A DNA stretch of 64,000 nt. It comes from an uncultured Colwellia sp. Its GTDB lineage: Bacteria; Pseudomonadota; Gammaproteobacteria; Enterobacterales; Alteromonadaceae. A program made the position numbers and the translations under genes. The notes under the pieces were generated by a model. That model did not search any database, had not been told where the DNA came from, and saw only the letters and a program-made list of their open reading frames with translations. Below are positions 8,036-16,306 of the stretch, in pieces; position 1 is the first letter of the stretch; the number at the start of each line of letters is the position of its first letter. The stretch covers positions 1 through 64,000 of the forward strand of contig CAJXQM010000010.1 in the NCBI GenBank assembly GCA_913058145.1, read 5' to 3'.

Positions 8036-9931
8036 CTACTTATCATGTAAAACATCATAAAGTTTTTTTGCTAGCACTTTACTAATACCAGGAACTTTTT
8101 CTAACTCAGTAATATCAGCATTTTTCACTTCTTGCATACCCCCTAAAAAAGTTAATAAGGCTTGACGCTTTTTAGCACCTATACCTTCGATATTTTCAAG
8201 TACTGATTTTTTACTGACTTTTTGTCTTTTAGCTCTATGGCCGGCTATAGCAAAACGGTGTGATTCATCACGAACATGTTGCACTAAATGTAGCGCAGGT
8301 GATGTCGCTGGTAGTGATATCAATTGGTGTGAGCCTCCTAAAATAAGTGTTTCCAACCCCGGTTTACGTGACTCCCCTTTAGCAACACCAACAAGTAAAG
8401 GGATCCTATCTAAATTTTGCTTAGCGGTTAACTCAGCAAAAAAATCTTCTGCTTTAGCTAATTGCCCTTTACCTCCATCAATAAACACAATGTCAGGTAG
8501 TTTTTTTAACGACTCCGTATCTTCTGCTTTAAGCTTGCCATAACGTTTATTTAAGGCAAAAGCCATTGCCGCATAATCATCGCCCGGTGTTATACCATGA
8601 ACATTATAACGACGATAATCCGACTTTACTGGTCCTTCTTGATTAAAAACCACGTTAGAAGCAATTGTTTGCTGCCCCATTGTGTGGCTAATATCGAAAC
8701 ACTCTATGCGATTAATGCCATTAGATAGCTCAAACACGTCATTTAAGGCAACAAAACGTGCTTGCATTGACTCTTTATGACTATTTCGAGTGACTAATGC
8801 TGTTTGCGCATTGGTTGTAGCAAGCTTTACATACTGTCTACGCTCTAAACGACTTTTAGTTGAAATTTTCACACTATGTTCAGCTTGCTTTGAAAGCAGC
8901 AAAGCCAGTTCCTTTATTTGCTCAAAATTATACTCTGTCACAATTTCCTTAGGGATATTGCCTTCGCTTATCCCTTCACCTAATGAACTTCCTAGATAAT
9001 GTTGACCAATAAAAGCTTGAATAATTTCTTTATCACTTGTTTCACTTGGCACCACAGGAAAGTAACTTTTACTGCCTAATATTTTATGATCACGAATCAT
9101 CAATAAATGAACACAGGCTTGAGCGTTAATTCGATATAAGCCAATAACATCCATTTCAGCCGCAATACCACTCACATATTGTTGCTGTTGAACTTTACGC
9201 AACGTGGTGATTTGGTCACGACATTTAGCCGCAAACTCAAAATCTAATTGATCACTAGCCAGCGCCATGCGCGTCACTAATTGCTCAATAACCATTGAGC
9301 TTTTACCTTTTAAAAATAATTTAGCTAAAGACACTTGCTGCGCGTAGTCTTTTATTGACACTTCATCTACACAAGGGGCTAAACAACGTCCTAATTGGTG
9401 TTGCAAGCAAGGACGTGACCTTGCCCTATAATAACTGTCTTCACATTGACGTATAGGGAAAATTTTTTGCAGTAAACGTAAACTTTCCCACACCGCGCCT
9501 ACGCTAGGATATGGACCAAAATAATCGCCTTTAATGCGTTTTCCGCCCCGGTGCAACCCTAGTTTAGGGTGTTTATGATCAGTAATTAATAAGTAAGGGT
9601 AGGATTTATCATCACGCAATAAAATATTGTATTTGGGCTGATATTTTTTAATGTAATTATTTTCAAGAATCAACGCCTCCCCTTCTGTATGGGTAACCGT
9701 TACATCAATAGCGCAAATTTGTTTAACCAGTGCTTGGGTTTTAACAGAGCCAACATCTTCGCGAAAATAACTGGCAAGGCGCTTTTTAAGTTGCTTTGCT
9801 TTACCCACATAAATAACCGTTTGTTCATGGTTATACATGCGATATACGCCCGATTGTTCAGTAACCGCATTTAAAAAGGCTTCATGATCAAAGTGTAAGG
9901 GTTGCTCTGTTGCATTCGTACTAGACAACAT
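8036..9931 (-). CDS. uvrC: Excinuclease ABC subunit C
   Basis: A 631-residue nuclease of the UvrABC nucleotide excision repair complex that makes both incisions around a DNA lesion. The N-terminal GIY-YIG domain (GVYRMYNHEQ to IYVGKAKQLKKRL, residues 28-50) makes the 3' cut. It is followed by a Cys-containing segment, a UVR domain that binds UvrB near residues 205-245 (DFEFAAKCRDQI), the RNase H-like endonuclease for the 5' cut, and a C-terminal double helix-hairpin-helix (LENIEGIGAKKRQALL and LEKVPGISKVLAKKL). The start codon overlaps the uvrY stop by one base, so the two are translationally coupled. Confidence 0.97.
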   Translation of the reverse strand: MLSSTNATEQPLHFDHEAFLNAVTEQSGVYRMYNHEQTVIYVGKAKQLKKRLASYFREDVGSVKTQALVKQICAIDVTVTHTEGEALILENNYIKKYQPKYNILLRDDKSYPYLLITDHKHPKLGLHRGGKRIKGDYFGPYPSVGAVWESLRLLQKIFPIRQCEDSYYRARSRPCLQHQLGRCLAPCVDEVSIKDYAQQVSLAKLFLKGKSSMVIEQLVTRMALASDQLDFEFAAKCRDQITTLRKVQQQQYVSGIAAEMDVIGLYRINAQACVHLLMIRDHKILGSKSYFPVVPSETSDKEIIQAFIGQHYLGSSLGEGISEGNIPKEIVTEYNFEQIKELALLLSKQAEHSVKISTKSRLERRQYVKLATTNAQTALVTRNSHKESMQARFVALNDVFELSNGINRIECFDISHTMGQQTIASNVVFNQEGPVKSDYRRYNVHGITPGDDYAAMAFALNKRYGKLKAEDTESLKKLPDIVFIDGGKGQLAKAEDFFAELTAKQNLDRIPLLVGVAKGESRKPGLETLILGGSHQLISLPATSPALHLVQHVRDESHRFAIAGHRAKRQKVSKKSVLENIEGIGAKKRQALLTFLGGMQEVKNADITELEKVPGISKVLAKKLYDVLHDK

Positions 9932-10575
9932 TATAACTTTTCTGTTTTTATCATACCGTGGCGAATAGCCAAATGAGTTAACTCAACATCATTACTAACG
10001 ACTAGCTTTTCAAACATACGATAACGATAACTATTAATCGTTTTAGTGCTTAGATGCAAATTCACTGATATATCAGGTACCTTTTCACCACGCGTGATCA
10101 TTAACATGATTTGAAGTTCACGATCCGACAAGCTAGTAAAAGGGTTTTCTTCGACTGATTTAAACTGACTTAGTGCCATTTGTTGGGCTATGTCCGCAGG
10201 CAAATAACGCTGACCACTATTAACCGCCCTTATCGCATTCACCATTTCATTTGGCGCTGTCCCCTTTGTTAAATAACCCGCAGCCCCTATTTGCATCACT
10301 TTGGTTGGGAATGGCTCTTCTGTATACACGGTAAGTACAATAATTTTTGCATCGGGGGTAAAACGTAATATCTTTTTAGTGGCTTCTAACCCCCCCATAC
10401 CAGGCATGTCCATATCCATTAAAATAATATCGGGTTCAGTGTGGCGACAAAACTTTATCGCTTCTTCGCCAGTTTCACATTCGTGAATAACGTTAAAGCC
10501 CTTTACTTCAGTCAATATTTTACTAATACCCGTTCGTACTAATACATGATCATCAACTAATAATATATTTATCAA
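9931..10575 (-). CDS. uvrY: Response regulator UvrY/GacA
   Basis: A 214-residue two-component response regulator. The receiver domain has the acidic pocket near residues 8-9 and the phospho-acceptor Asp54 in ILMDMDMPG. A LuxR-type helix-turn-helix covers about residues 148-200 (LSDRELQIMLMITRGEKVPDIS). Family knowledge: with the sensor BarA/GacS it activates CsrB/RsmZ-type small RNAs that sequester CsrA. A CsrB-like RNA gene with a perfect GacA-type box is present in this window at 56461-56845, a probable direct target. It is upstream of uvrC and overlaps its start by one base, as in other gammaproteobacteria. Confidence 0.95.
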   Translation of the reverse strand: MINILLVDDHVLVRTGISKILTEVKGFNVIHECETGEEAIKFCRHTEPDIILMDMDMPGMGGLEATKKILRFTPDAKIIVLTVYTEEPFPTKVMQIGAAGYLTKGTAPNEMVNAIRAVNSGQRYLPADIAQQMALSQFKSVEENPFTSLSDRELQIMLMITRGEKVPDISVNLHLSTKTINSYRYRMFEKLVVSNDVELTHLAIRHGMIKTEKL

Positions 10576-10706
10576 TCTAATTTACCTTAAATTTTCACAT
10601 GGCGCTTACACAAACCAAAATCCATAAAGATATGTATTTTCAATGAGTTAAGTTATATAAAAACGCTACCCTTGTCCACTACCTTTACCTAGAGCAACGC
10701 TAGTAC

Positions 10707-10973
10707 TTATAATTTATTATTTTTTAACCAGCTATTTAATAGCCCTATTTGACCATTTTTATACGCCGCATATGTTAAACGCACCGCATTACTTAAAATG
10801 ATACTGTCAGACCAATTTGTTTGTTCTGAAATTAATTGATAGCATACTTTAGCCTCTGGGGATAAATAACCACGCATTTCTTGTTTACCGCGCTCTTTTT
10901 GACGTTCACGATATTTTTTCTGCTTTTCGGCATTGGTCATTGCCTTTTTTTTATTCTTTACCTGTTCATCCAT
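10707..10973 (-). CDS. Small basic hypothetical protein with a ribbon-helix-helix-like layout
   Basis: 88 residues. The first 30 are strongly charged (KNKKKAMTNAEKQKKYRERQ), probably a long helix. A compact segment around MRGYLSPEAKVCYQLISEQ follows, then a helical C-terminus. The pattern of a basic helix followed by RGYL-PEA resembles small ribbon-helix-helix type DNA-binding proteins of bacteria and phages, but I do not recognise the exact family. It lies between uvrY and fabA and is transcribed away from fabA. A real gene is supported by good length and composition, and there is no overlap with another frame. Confidence 0.6.
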   Translation of the reverse strand: MDEQVKNKKKAMTNAEKQKKYRERQKERGKQEMRGYLSPEAKVCYQLISEQTNWSDSIILSNAVRLTYAAYKNGQIGLLNSWLKNNKL

Positions 10974-11111
10974 CTTATTCTCAATGCATCTAGTCTAGTG
11001 CCAACTTGCTATTAAAGGCTATGTTACTCTGCCCGTTTAATTTTGCAATACGCTATTTAGCGATACTTACAAAAGAAAAGTTGGTTTTTATCATTAAAAT
11101 GACCATTTTTT

Positions 11112-11128
11112 TACTGTTCGGAGTTGTT
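11112..11128 (+). promoter_or_regulatory. Putative FadR binding site upstream of fabA
   Basis: TACTGTTCGGAGTTGTT matches 13 of 17 bases of the E. coli FadR consensus AACTGGTCGGACCTGTT, including ACTG, TCGGA and TGTT. It is about 130 bp before the fabA start codon, a position where FadR activates fabA in E. coli. FadR itself is encoded at 5573-6286. The match was made by eye. Confidence 0.55.
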
Positions 11129-11255
11129 TAGTGTACAACTGTTCGCTAAAGTAGCGCGGTAGATATTTATCAGATGATTTTTATTAGCTCACTATTTATA
11201 GGTGATTTTTTAATAAAAAGTTTTATCCGCTTACTTTTTAATAGGCAATACAGTT

Positions 11256-11777
11256 ATGGCAATGGCACAACAGAATTCATATAGTAAAGAAGATTTAATC
11301 AAAGCAGGTACTGGCGAAATGTTTGGAGAAGGAAACTCTCAGCTTCCTTCAGACAATATGTTAATGATGGATCGTATACTAACGATAACCGAAGAAGGCG
11401 GCGAAAATGGTAAAGGTTGCATTATTGCTGAGTTAGATATAAATCCAGATTTATGGTTCTTTGATTGTCACTTTAAAGGTGACCCAGTCATGCCAGGTTG
11501 TTTAGGGCTAGATGCGATGTGGCAGTTAGTTGGCTTTTTCTTAGCATGGACAGGTGGTCCAGGTCGAGGCCGCGCGCTAGGTGTGGGTGAAGTTAAATTT
11601 ACCGGACAAATTTTACCTACCGCCAAAAAGGTTACTTTTAAGATAGACTTTAAACGCGTTATTAAGCGCAAACTATACATGGGCCTAGCCGATGGTAGCG
11701 TAAGTGTTGATGGTCGTGAAATATACACCGCAAAAGATTTAAAAGTAGGTTTATTTACTGACACGTCAAAGTTCTAG
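11256..11777 (+). CDS. fabA: 3-hydroxydecanoyl-ACP dehydratase/isomerase
   Basis: A 173-residue hot-dog-fold enzyme that dehydrates 3-hydroxydecanoyl-ACP and isomerises the product to cis-3-decenoyl-ACP, the entry to unsaturated fatty acids. The active-site pair is His72 (in [12 protein letters not shown]) and Asp86 (in GLDAMWQ), equivalent to E. coli His70 and Asp84. The length is the same as the family. It is preceded by a possible FadR site, fitting FadR activation of unsaturated fatty acid synthesis. The 3' flank is filled with palindromic repeats and then a terminator shared with the convergent DUF3466 gene. Confidence 0.96.
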   Translation: MAMAQQNSYSKEDLIKAGTGEMFGEGNSQLPSDNMLMMDRILTITEEGGENGKGCIIAELDINPDLWFFDCHFKGDPVMPGCLGLDAMWQLVGFFLAWTGGPGRGRALGVGEVKFTGQILPTAKKVTFKIDFKRVIKRKLYMGLADGSVSVDGREIYTAKDLKVGLFTDTSKF

Positions 11778-11781
11778 TTAA

Positions 11782-11999
11782 CCCTTCCTTCGACAGGCTC
11801 AGGATGAACGGAAGGGAGCTTCCCCGTTTACCCTGAGCTTGTCGAAAGGAGCTTCCCCGTTTACCCTGAGCTTGTCGAAAGGAGCTTCCCTGTTTGCCCT
11901 GAGTCGCTTGCCCTGAGTCGCTTGCCCTGAGTCGCTTGCCCTGAGTCGCTTGCCCTGAGCCGCTTGCCCTGAGCCGCTTGCCCTGAGCTTGTCGAAGGG
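11782..11999. repeat. Cluster of palindromic repeats with an internal 14-bp tandem array
   Basis: Same repeat family as at 270-466. Cores read CCTTCGACAGGCTCAGG at about 11786-11802 and CCCTGAGCTTGTCGAAAGG twice (about 11831 and 11868), with a last CCCTGAGCTTGTCGAAGGG at 11981-11999. Between them, GCCCTGAGTCGCTT is repeated four times (11896-11951), followed by two copies with CCG in place of TCG (11952-11979). It is a degenerate expansion of the half-core. Confidence 0.9.
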
Positions 12000-12030
12000 T
12001 CGAGGCTTATATCTCCTATGGTTTCACGTC

Positions 12031-12054
12031 AACCACTTAACCACTTAACCACTT
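12031..12054. repeat. AACCACTT x3 tandem repeat
   Basis: Three exact 8-bp copies just after the palindromic repeat cluster, in non-coding DNA between fabA and the DUF3466 gene. Confidence 0.85.
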
Positions 12055-12082
12055 AACCATTGGATCAAAGACACGTAAAAAC

Positions 12083-12121
12083 TAAAAAAGCACCTTGAAT
12101 AGCTCAAAGGTGCTTTTTTAA
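12083..12121. terminator. Bidirectional terminator between fabA and the DUF3466 gene
   Basis: A-run, stem AAGCACCTTGA / TCAAAGGTGCTT with a 5-base loop, then a T-run. It serves both convergent genes. Confidence 0.9.
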
Positions 12122-12144
12122 TAATGAGACACTCAAGAAAAAGT

Positions 12145-13950
12145 TTACTTCATCAATTTTCGGCGTAAACCAAATAATGAGAGTAGAGCAAACAATGAGC
12201 CAAAACCAAAACCGGCTCCTTGACGTATAAGTTTACCGGCTTCTTCCGCTGTACATACTTCACCATCTTCAGGCATAAGTTCAAGGCTAATAGCACGAAC
12301 CACATCTTCTGTTAAAGGGTTACCGCTATTATCTAACATTAGCGCACCTTTGGCATCACGACGATCAACTTTTACAATCGCGGTGGCCGAAATCATACCC
12401 GCATCATTAATACCGCGCGCTTCAAGAATATCGTAGGTTAAGCGATCTGAACAGGGAATAAGGTCATTCAAACTACTAAAAATCTCACTATTCATATCAT
12501 AAACAAAAGCAGCCGTTCTACGTGGGTTTTGCGTACTTTCATTATGCGCTTCAATTTCCCCCTCACCCACCATCAAACCAGCATTATTTATCGAACGAAC
12601 CGTACTGTCTGAGCCAGAAAAGAAATCATCAGGGTATACCAGTGCTATGTCTTCTGTAGGTACCGTAGTATCCACATGAAAGAACTTCTGCACAATTTTA
12701 CCCTCAATCACGGTAGTAATATGCCCAACCGCAATACCGGCATCATTAATATCGTAAGCACGAGAGCCACCTTTATCAGCGTGATCACCCGTTAGGTCAA
12801 TCACTTCGCCGTTTTTATAAACAACCGCATACTCATAGTTACCAGCTTGAGTTACCGTTGGGCTCGTCACAGATTCATCATACCAACCACTAGCATAACC
12901 CACCACAACACCATTAGCATTAACGGCTAATGCATAACTTGAATGTGAACGTTCATCATCTACGTGAGGCTCAACTAACAACCCTAATGGCTCAACAACA
13001 GATTCACCATTTGGATCTAATACTGCTTTGAACGCCATGGTATGATAAACCGCAACGGAAGAGCTTAATCGGGCTTGAGCGACACAAGCATCAAAAGGTA
13101 AGTTTATTAATGTGTCAGGGTCTGCACAACCCCCTGTTTCATTTTCAATTAACTCTTTGTAACCTTGCGTTAATTTATAACTGCTAAAACCAACCGCTAC
13201 TCCCGCTTCATTAACATCTAAAACGGCAGAGGTACCGCCACCATACTCTGTTTCAATAGGGGTAATTTGATATACTTGTGTACCTTGGTCATAAGAGTAA
13301 AAACCTCTATTACCATATTCTCTCAACCAAAAAACATGCTCTACCTCATCTGAGCCGGTGAAAACATCTCCGGGTAAATAGGGTCCTGTCGCGGTTCCGT
13401 ATGAAATCCCGCCATCAGTAATACCACTAATAATATCAACGGTTGAACGAGTTAGGTCAGTATTAATACCATTTTCATCCTTAAAATAGGTATCCCACAA
13501 ATTATAATCATCGGTAACACCTCCCACATTAGTCATGGCAATAGTATCACCAACCTTTTGATATTCTATATCGCTCCCTTTAGTATTTTGTAACCAACGA
13601 ACGGCCCAAGCCAAATCATTTGCCGTAGGGTTTCCTGCTTTTAACGCATCAACATCTTCAATATCATTTAATGCATGCACACTTTGAAAGTTAGCCAAGG
13701 CATAAATTCGTATTTCATCAAAATCAGCATCACTTAAATAATCAAATTGAACAGGAAAGTTATAAACGCTAGTACCTGATATTGCCATATCACCAGAAGT
13801 ATTTTGCTGCTGAGCATAAGTGTACTTTGCATTACTCACTGCACCGGGATCAATTATTTGGTAAGTAGCAGCATTTACATTCTGAATAAAACTTATGATT
13901 AGTGCACTACTAGCACTTAAAGCTATTATATTTTTTACGATTTTTCTCAT
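12145..13950 (-). CDS. DUF3466 family exported protein with a GlyGly-CTERM-like tail
   Basis: 601 residues. An N-terminal signal peptide (about residues 1-27, ending VNAA) shows export. The body contains repeated segments of the type INDAGIAVGH, VNANGVVVGY and INNAGLMVGE, the short beta repeats expected of DUF3466 and HAF-type repeat proteins. The C-terminus is a glycine-rich stretch (GAGFGFGSL), then a hydrophobic helix (FALLSLFGL), then basic RRKLMK. That layout resembles GlyGly-CTERM sorting tails cleaved by rhombosortase. The function is unknown. It is upstream of no operon partner, and uup lies 70 bp beyond its start on the same strand. Confidence 0.8.
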   Translation of the reverse strand: MRKIVKNIIALSASSALIISFIQNVNAATYQIIDPGAVSNAKYTYAQQQNTSGDMAISGTSVYNFPVQFDYLSDADFDEIRIYALANFQSVHALNDIEDVDALKAGNPTANDLAWAVRWLQNTKGSDIEYQKVGDTIAMTNVGGVTDDYNLWDTYFKDENGINTDLTRSTVDIISGITDGGISYGTATGPYLPGDVFTGSDEVEHVFWLREYGNRGFYSYDQGTQVYQITPIETEYGGGTSAVLDVNEAGVAVGFSSYKLTQGYKELIENETGGCADPDTLINLPFDACVAQARLSSSVAVYHTMAFKAVLDPNGESVVEPLGLLVEPHVDDERSHSSYALAVNANGVVVGYASGWYDESVTSPTVTQAGNYEYAVVYKNGEVIDLTGDHADKGGSRAYDINDAGIAVGHITTVIEGKIVQKFFHVDTTVPTEDIALVYPDDFFSGSDSTVRSINNAGLMVGEGEIEAHNESTQNPRRTAAFVYDMNSEIFSSLNDLIPCSDRLTYDILEARGINDAGMISATAIVKVDRRDAKGALMLDNSGNPLTEDVVRAISLELMPEDGEVCTAEEAGKLIRQGAGFGFGSLFALLSLFGLRRKLMK

Positions 13951-14020
13951 GTTACTACTTAACTCTTTTTATTTATTATCGGATAAAATTATTGTCGGAT
14001 AAAATTCCAACTCACATTTA

Positions 14021-15937
14021 TTAAAGCTCATCGAGCTCTTGCCATCTTGTGTATACAAGGTCGAGTTTTGACTCGTTTTCGCCTAGCTCGTTCAATATAT
14101 TTTTAGTATATTGTTCATCTTTGCTAAAAAAATCATGTTGATTCACTTTTTCTTGTAACTCAGCAATGTTATTTTCTAGCGTATCTATTATTCCCGGTAG
14201 GTCAGCGAGTTCTTTAGTCTCTTTAAAAGAAAGCTTTTTTGCGGCAACCTTCACGACTTCTTTTTTCACCGACTCAGGTTTACTCTGCTGCGTTACTTTT
14301 TTATGTTCTGCAGACACTTGTTGCTGGCGCTGTTCTTCTTTTAACGCTAAATAGCTATCAACATCGTCATAACCACCCACTATCTGATTAATACGCCCCG
14401 TACCATCAAAATAAAGACAGGTATTGACACAGTTATTAACAAAATCTCGATCATGGCTGACTAAAATAACCGTTCCTGAGTAATTTGCAACTACTTCTTC
14501 AAGTAGCTCTAACGTTTCTATGTCTAAATCATTCGTTGGCTCATCGAGGATCAGTAAATTACTTGGGCGTAAAAATAATCGTGCTAATAACAAACGATTT
14601 TTTTCACCTCCGGATAAGGCTTTTACCGGTGTACGAGCGCGTTTAGGACTAAACAAAAAATCTTGTAAATAGCCTAACACATGACGTGACCTACCATTTA
14701 CCATCACTTCTTGTTTGCCTTCGCCCACAATTTCTTGCACGGTTAGGTTTAAATCTAAGGCTTCACGATGTTGATCAAAGTAAGCCACCTCTAAATTAAC
14801 CCCTGAACGCATTTCACCGCTAGTTTGCTTAAGCTTCTCCATAATAAGCTTAATCAAGGTTGATTTACCGGTACCGTTAGCGCCAATAAAGGCCAAGCGA
14901 TCATTACGCGTAATCAGTAAATTAAGTTTATCAATGATCACTTTATCATCAAATGCCACGGTAACATCATGTGCTTCAAATACTAATTTACCTGAACGAT
15001 CACCCTGAGTAATATTCATGGTACTTTGATTACGCACTTCACGGCGAGCAGTTCGCTCTAAGCGTAACTTTTCTAACGATCTTACCCTACCTTCATTACG
15101 GGTACGACGCGCTTTTACGCCTTGGCGTATCCATACTTCTTCTTCAGCAAGACGTTTATCAAATAAAGAATTTTGTTGCTCTTCAACTTGTAAGTCATGC
15201 TGTTTTTGTTCGATATACAAATCATAATCACCGGGGTAACTTTTCAGTTGACCACGGTCAAGATCTAAAATCCGCGTTGATAATCCGCGAATAAACGCCC
15301 TATCATGACTGATAAAAATAATGGTCCCAGCAAAATCTTTTAGAAATTTTTCTAACCATAAAACACTGGCAATATCTAAATGGTTAGTAGGCTCATCTAA
15401 TAATAAAATATCAGGATTAGTCACCAACGACTTGGCCAATGCCACTTTACGTAACCAACCACCAGATAAATCTGAAATTTTAGCGTCACCATCAAGCGAC
15501 AAGGTACTCATCACTTGTTCAATGCGCTGCTCGTCTTGCCACGCATTGGCTTGTTCTAATTCATCTTGCACATTGGCTAATTTGTTAAGGTTCCGCTCAC
15601 TAGGATCTTCACCAATGATGTGAATTAAACTGTGATAACGGCTAATAAGATCCGCATTTTCTTTTACCCCTTGAGCAACATAATCAAATACATTCACATC
15701 GGACGACTCAGGAGGATCTTGCTCTAGCATCGCCATTAACATAGTGCTAGATTTTAAAATTTGACCATCATCGAGGTTTTGAAAGCCCATCAACACTTTC
15801 ATCAAAGTCGACTTGCCCGCACCATTACGGCCCACTAAACAAATACGTTCACCTGTTTGAATACTTAAATCGGCTTTGTCTAAAATCTTGTCTGTTCCAA
15901 AGGCTAACTCGCCATTGGCTATACGTAATAATTCCAT
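14021..15937 (-). CDS. uup: ABC-F ATPase Uup
   Basis: A 638-residue soluble ABC-F protein with two fused ATPase domains and no membrane segments. Walker A motifs are GRNGAGKST (near residue 37) and GANGTGKST (near residue 353). The signatures are LSGGWLRKVALAKS and LSGGEKNRLLLARL, and the Walker B lines are LLLDEPTNHLD and LILDEPTNDLD. A charged coiled-coil C-terminal domain (about residues 540-638) is typical of Uup. ABC-F proteins act on the ribosome; Uup is linked to precise transposon excision and DNA/ribosome maintenance. Its stop-start spacing to the small thioredoxin-fold gene upstream is only 3 bp, so it is probably cotranscribed with that gene and rlmKL. Confidence 0.95.
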   Translation of the reverse strand: MELLRIANGELAFGTDKILDKADLSIQTGERICLVGRNGAGKSTLMKVLMGFQNLDDGQILKSSTMLMAMLEQDPPESSDVNVFDYVAQGVKENADLISRYHSLIHIIGEDPSERNLNKLANVQDELEQANAWQDEQRIEQVMSTLSLDGDAKISDLSGGWLRKVALAKSLVTNPDILLLDEPTNHLDIASVLWLEKFLKDFAGTIIFISHDRAFIRGLSTRILDLDRGQLKSYPGDYDLYIEQKQHDLQVEEQQNSLFDKRLAEEEVWIRQGVKARRTRNEGRVRSLEKLRLERTARREVRNQSTMNITQGDRSGKLVFEAHDVTVAFDDKVIIDKLNLLITRNDRLAFIGANGTGKSTLIKLIMEKLKQTSGEMRSGVNLEVAYFDQHREALDLNLTVQEIVGEGKQEVMVNGRSRHVLGYLQDFLFSPKRARTPVKALSGGEKNRLLLARLFLRPSNLLILDEPTNDLDIETLELLEEVVANYSGTVILVSHDRDFVNNCVNTCLYFDGTGRINQIVGGYDDVDSYLALKEEQRQQQVSAEHKKVTQQSKPESVKKEVVKVAAKKLSFKETKELADLPGIIDTLENNIAELQEKVNQHDFFSKDEQYTKNILNELGENESKLDLVYTRWQELDEL

Positions 15938-15940
15938 CGG

Positions 15941-16231
15941 TTATTTAAACTCGCTTTTATTGATTCTGGTTAACTGGACAACTTGCTCTGCTATAAAAGG
16001 CCAAAATAGCTTTTTGTTTTCACCAGGCATATTACCTAGTTTTTCTAATACGGGAATGTGCACACCATAGAGCTCAACTAAGCTTCTAGTCTCATGGGCA
16101 ACACTTGTCTGATCAACTATATCTATTTCAGTTAACTGTTCAGGTGTTAATACGGTTAAACAAATCGCTAATGCTTGCTCACACAAGTGACAACCGTCAC
16201 TGCCGTATAAAATATATTCTGTTGTTATCAT
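15941..16231 (-). CDS. Small glutaredoxin-like (DUF836-type) thioredoxin-fold protein
   Basis: 96 residues with a CHLC redox motif near residues 15-18 (YGSDGCHLCEQAL) and the cis-proline segment HIPVLEK. This is the layout of the glutaredoxin-like DUF836 family. A disulfide or thiol-transfer role is an inference. It sits between rlmKL (75 bp) and uup (3 bp) on the same strand, an arrangement I recall from other marine gammaproteobacteria. Confidence 0.82.
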   Translation of the reverse strand: MITTEYILYGSDGCHLCEQALAICLTVLTPEQLTEIDIVDQTSVAHETRSLVELYGVHIPVLEKLGNMPGENKKLFWPFIAEQVVQLTRINKSEFK

Positions 16232-16306
16232 ACTACTTGTTACCCTGCTAAAGATTCACTGTACTTTAATAACTGTACTTTAAGAGCTTTGCTTTGATAA
16301 ATCTGC

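Noticed and set aside
11778-12144. Possible rmf gene, which lies near fabA and uup in other gammaproteobacteria
   Set aside because: I looked for its basic start on both strands on either side of fabA and found only repeats and a terminator. It may be elsewhere or absent; a genome search would decide.
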